A DNA stretch of 64,000 nucleotides from Microbacter margulisiae (GTDB lineage: Bacteria > Bacteroidota > Bacteroidia > Bacteroidales > Paludibacteraceae). Below, piece after piece: positions 62,319 to 64,000 of this stretch. The notes beneath the pieces were generated by a model. The model saw only the letters and a program-made list of their open reading frames with translations. It was not told the origin of the DNA and made no database searches. Each line of letters opens with the position of its first letter. Within the stretch, counting starts at the first letter, position 1. The translations under genes were made by a program, and so were the position numbers. The stretch lies in NCBI RefSeq assembly GCF_014192515.1, contig NZ_JACHYB010000001.1, forward strand, positions 186,001 to 250,000, in the 5' to 3' direction.

Positions 62319-63011
62319 ATGCCTGTTATTCTTCATCTTGAGACTTCAACCTCTGTTTGTTCTGTTGCTTTGTCCGTAAATGGGAAACTCGTAGCTAACC
62401 GTATCTCTTTTGAAGGTCCTTCCCATGCAGTGCTTTTAGCCAGATTTGTTGATGAAATTTTGAACGAAATGCGTTTACAATCAGTGCGTCCAGATGCAGT
62501 AGCTGTTAGTTGTGGACCGGGTTCTTATACTGGTTTACGTATTGGTGTTTCAATGGCTAAAGGATTATGCTTTGGTTGGCATGTGCCTTTGATTTCGATT
62601 GATACGCTTCAACTACTTGCTTTTAGTGCTACACAATCTAATTCGTCGAATGAAGCCATGTTGCTATGTCCCATGCTGGATGCCCGCCGGATGGAAGTCT
62701 TTTCTGCTATTTTTGATTATCAATTAAATGTTGTTCGGCCTACTACGGCTGATATTGTGGATGAGAATATTTACCTTCAATGGTTAGAACAATATCCGGT
62801 GTTGTTTTTCGGAAATGGCGCAGAAAAATGTAAACCGCATCTAACGCACCCTCATGCACATTTTGCAGACTATATTGTTCCCCAAGCAAGTGATATGGTT
62901 GCCTTAGCCGAGAATGCTTTTCAAATTGGTAATTTTGTTGATACGGCCTACTTTGAACCTTTCTATTTGAAGGATTTTATCGCTACTGTACCGAAAAATA
63001 AGGTGCTTTGA
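62319..63011 (+). CDS. tsaB: tRNA t6A biosynthesis protein TsaB
   Basis: TsaB is the non-catalytic partner of TsaD in N6-threonylcarbamoyl-adenosine formation. The 230-aa product has the ASKHA-like start ILHLETSTSVCSVALSVNGK, then VSCGPGSYTGLRIGVSMAKG, LCFGWHVPLISIDTL and MLDARRMEVFSAIF, all typical of TsaB. It is a companion of tsaC at 33852. A helicase gene follows 37 bases later. Confidence 0.95.
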   Translation: MPVILHLETSTSVCSVALSVNGKLVANRISFEGPSHAVLLARFVDEILNEMRLQSVRPDAVAVSCGPGSYTGLRIGVSMAKGLCFGWHVPLISIDTLQLLAFSATQSNSSNEAMLLCPMLDARRMEVFSAIFDYQLNVVRPTTADIVDENIYLQWLEQYPVLFFGNGAEKCKPHLTHPHAHFADYIVPQASDMVALAENAFQIGNFVDTAYFEPFYLKDFIATVPKNKVL

Positions 63012-63048
63012 TGTAGTTCAATCTTTTGTGTCTGTCCAAACTATCCTA

Positions 63049-64000
63049 ATGCTGAAAAAATCAATGTCAATGGAAACCTTTACATTTGCTGAAAATGAAA
63101 AAGCCAATTTAGCGTTGGGTTATATTCGGAATACGAATCGTAATCTTTTTTTGACAGGAAAGGCTGGGACAGGGAAAACAACTTTACTAAAACAAATCAA
63201 GGAGCTTATTCCAAAACGGATGGTTGTGGTTGCTCCAACGGGTGTGGCAGCCTTAAATGCAGGAGGAGTAACTATTCATTCTTTTTTTTCATTACCTCTC
63301 TCTCCGTTTATTCCTGTTGAACATAGTGCTACAAACGAGAAATCTTTATCAAAGATCAAAATTGAAATTATTCGCAATCTCGATTTGTTGATCATTGACG
63401 AAATCAGCATGGTGCGTGCTGATTTATTGGATGCAATAGATGCGGCTTTGCGTCGTTTTCGCAAAAATGCTACTCCCTTTGGCGGCGTACAGCTTTTAAT
63501 GATAGGCGATTTGCAACAATTACCGCCTGTAGTGACGGATACCGATCGGATTTTATTAAATGATTACTATCATACATATTATTTTTTTGGGAGTTATGCA
63601 CTGCAGAAAACGAATTTTATTACCATTGAATTGGAGCATATATATCGCCAGCGTGACGAGCAATTTCTTCATTTGTTGAATTCTGTGCGTGAAAATCGAC
63701 TGGAGAAAGCCGTCTATAATCTTTTAAAAAGCCGTTATGTCTCTAATTTTCATTCGGAAGATCATATTATTTTAACGACGCACAATAATCAGGCACAGCG
63801 TGTTAATGCTGATTATTTGGAAAGGTTGCCTGCAAAGTCTCATCGTTTTGAAGCAGTTGTTACCGGGGAATTCTCGATATCTATGTTTCCTACAGACAGT
63901 TCCTTAGAGTTGAAAAAGGGGGCTCGCGTTATGTTTTTGCGAAATGACTCCTCAGAGGCTAAAGCATTTTATAATGGGAAAATCGGCGTAATCACCGCTC
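63049..64000 (+). CDS. AAA/PIF1-like helicase, truncated by window end
   Basis: The open frame starts at one of three ATGs (63049, 63064, 63070; METFTFAENEKANLALGYI at the last) and runs beyond the window. Visible motifs: Walker A FLTGKAGTGKTTLLKQI, VVVAPTGVAALNAGG, VTIHSFFSLPLSPF, Walker B LLIIDEISMVRADLLDAID, MIGDLQQLPPVV and the IYRQRDEQFLHLLN region, as in PIF1/RecD-like SF1B helicases common in Bacteroidales. C-terminal parts, including a possible UvrD-like or HRDC domain, are not seen. Confidence 0.92.
   Translation, partial: MLKKSMSMETFTFAENEKANLALGYIRNTNRNLFLTGKAGTGKTTLLKQIKELIPKRMVVVAPTGVAALNAGGVTIHSFFSLPLSPFIPVEHSATNEKSLSKIKIEIIRNLDLLIIDEISMVRADLLDAIDAALRRFRKNATPFGGVQLLMIGDLQQLPPVVTDTDRILLNDYYHTYYFFGSYALQKTNFITIELEHIYRQRDEQFLHLLNSVRENRLEKAVYNLLKSRYVSNFHSEDHIILTTHNNQAQRVNADYLERLPAKSHRFEAVVTGEFSISMFPTDSSLELKKGARVMFLRNDSSEAKAFYNGKIGVITA

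Overview
The window reads as a chromosomal segment of a Bacteroidota, most likely Bacteroidales. Supporting signs are the TAnnTTTG promoter boxes with an upstream TTG/TTTG, a PorT-family (type IX secretion) gene, a Bacteroidetes-type AMP nucleosidase, membrane TPR-HTH regulators, DUF3244/DUF3108/PepSY-like exported proteins and moderate-to-low GC. The species cannot be named from the sequence.

Region 1 (1-3.4 kb): an unrecognised cytoplasmic protein and a small lipoprotein gene cleanly split by a complete 1515-bp IS256-family element with an 8-bp target duplication. Region 2 (3.4-19.5 kb): a full type I CRISPR-Cas locus ordered cas6, cas3, cas8, cas7, cas5, cas4, cas1, cas2, leader, array of 73 repeats. 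It has been invaded several times: a possible remnant of another cas8 follows cas6; a RAYT transposase with REP-like palindromes sits between cas5 and cas4; a GxxExxY gene bounded by inverted repeats sits between cas4 and cas1; a four-helix-bundle gene sits between cas1 and cas2. One palindrome lies in frame inside cas3 and another inside the RAYT gene. Cas3 has its HD nuclease at the C-terminus. The array carries a handle-base switch, a duplicated two-spacer block and a spacer that looks like the 5' end of a tRNA gene.

Region 3 (19.5-26.5 kb): a small Cys/His-rich protein, an MBL-fold hydrolase, an MliC-like lipoprotein, mannose-1-phosphate guanylyltransferase, an S9 peptidase and a TPR protein. 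Region 4 (26.6-33.8 kb): two paralogous membrane TPR-HTH regulators (one broken by an in-frame stop) around a secreted DUF3244 protein, then a 56-aa Cys-containing peptide, a radical-SAM/SPASM-like protein lacking the radical-SAM cysteines, and a glycosyltransferase. This is a candidate peptide-modification locus. Region 5 (33.8-41.4 kb): TsaC/Sua5, a sugar-phosphate transferase, a coiled-coil membrane protein, XerD, NAD synthase and two small exported proteins.

Region 6 (41.4-42.3 kb) is gene-free but holds three tandem promoter-RNA-terminator units that look like a small-RNA cluster. Region 7 (42.3-64 kb) is mostly housekeeping: MetF, XseA, HolA, AMP nucleosidase, peptide deformylase, RF2 with its programmed frameshift, GpmI, PorT, Gmk, YicC, TsaB and a truncated AAA/PIF1-like helicase. 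It also contains a compact minus-strand set (DUF134, NifX-like, ARMT1-like, methyltransferase, deformylase) near a hemerythrin-like protein coupled to a LuxR-type regulator that lacks the phospho-acceptor aspartate.
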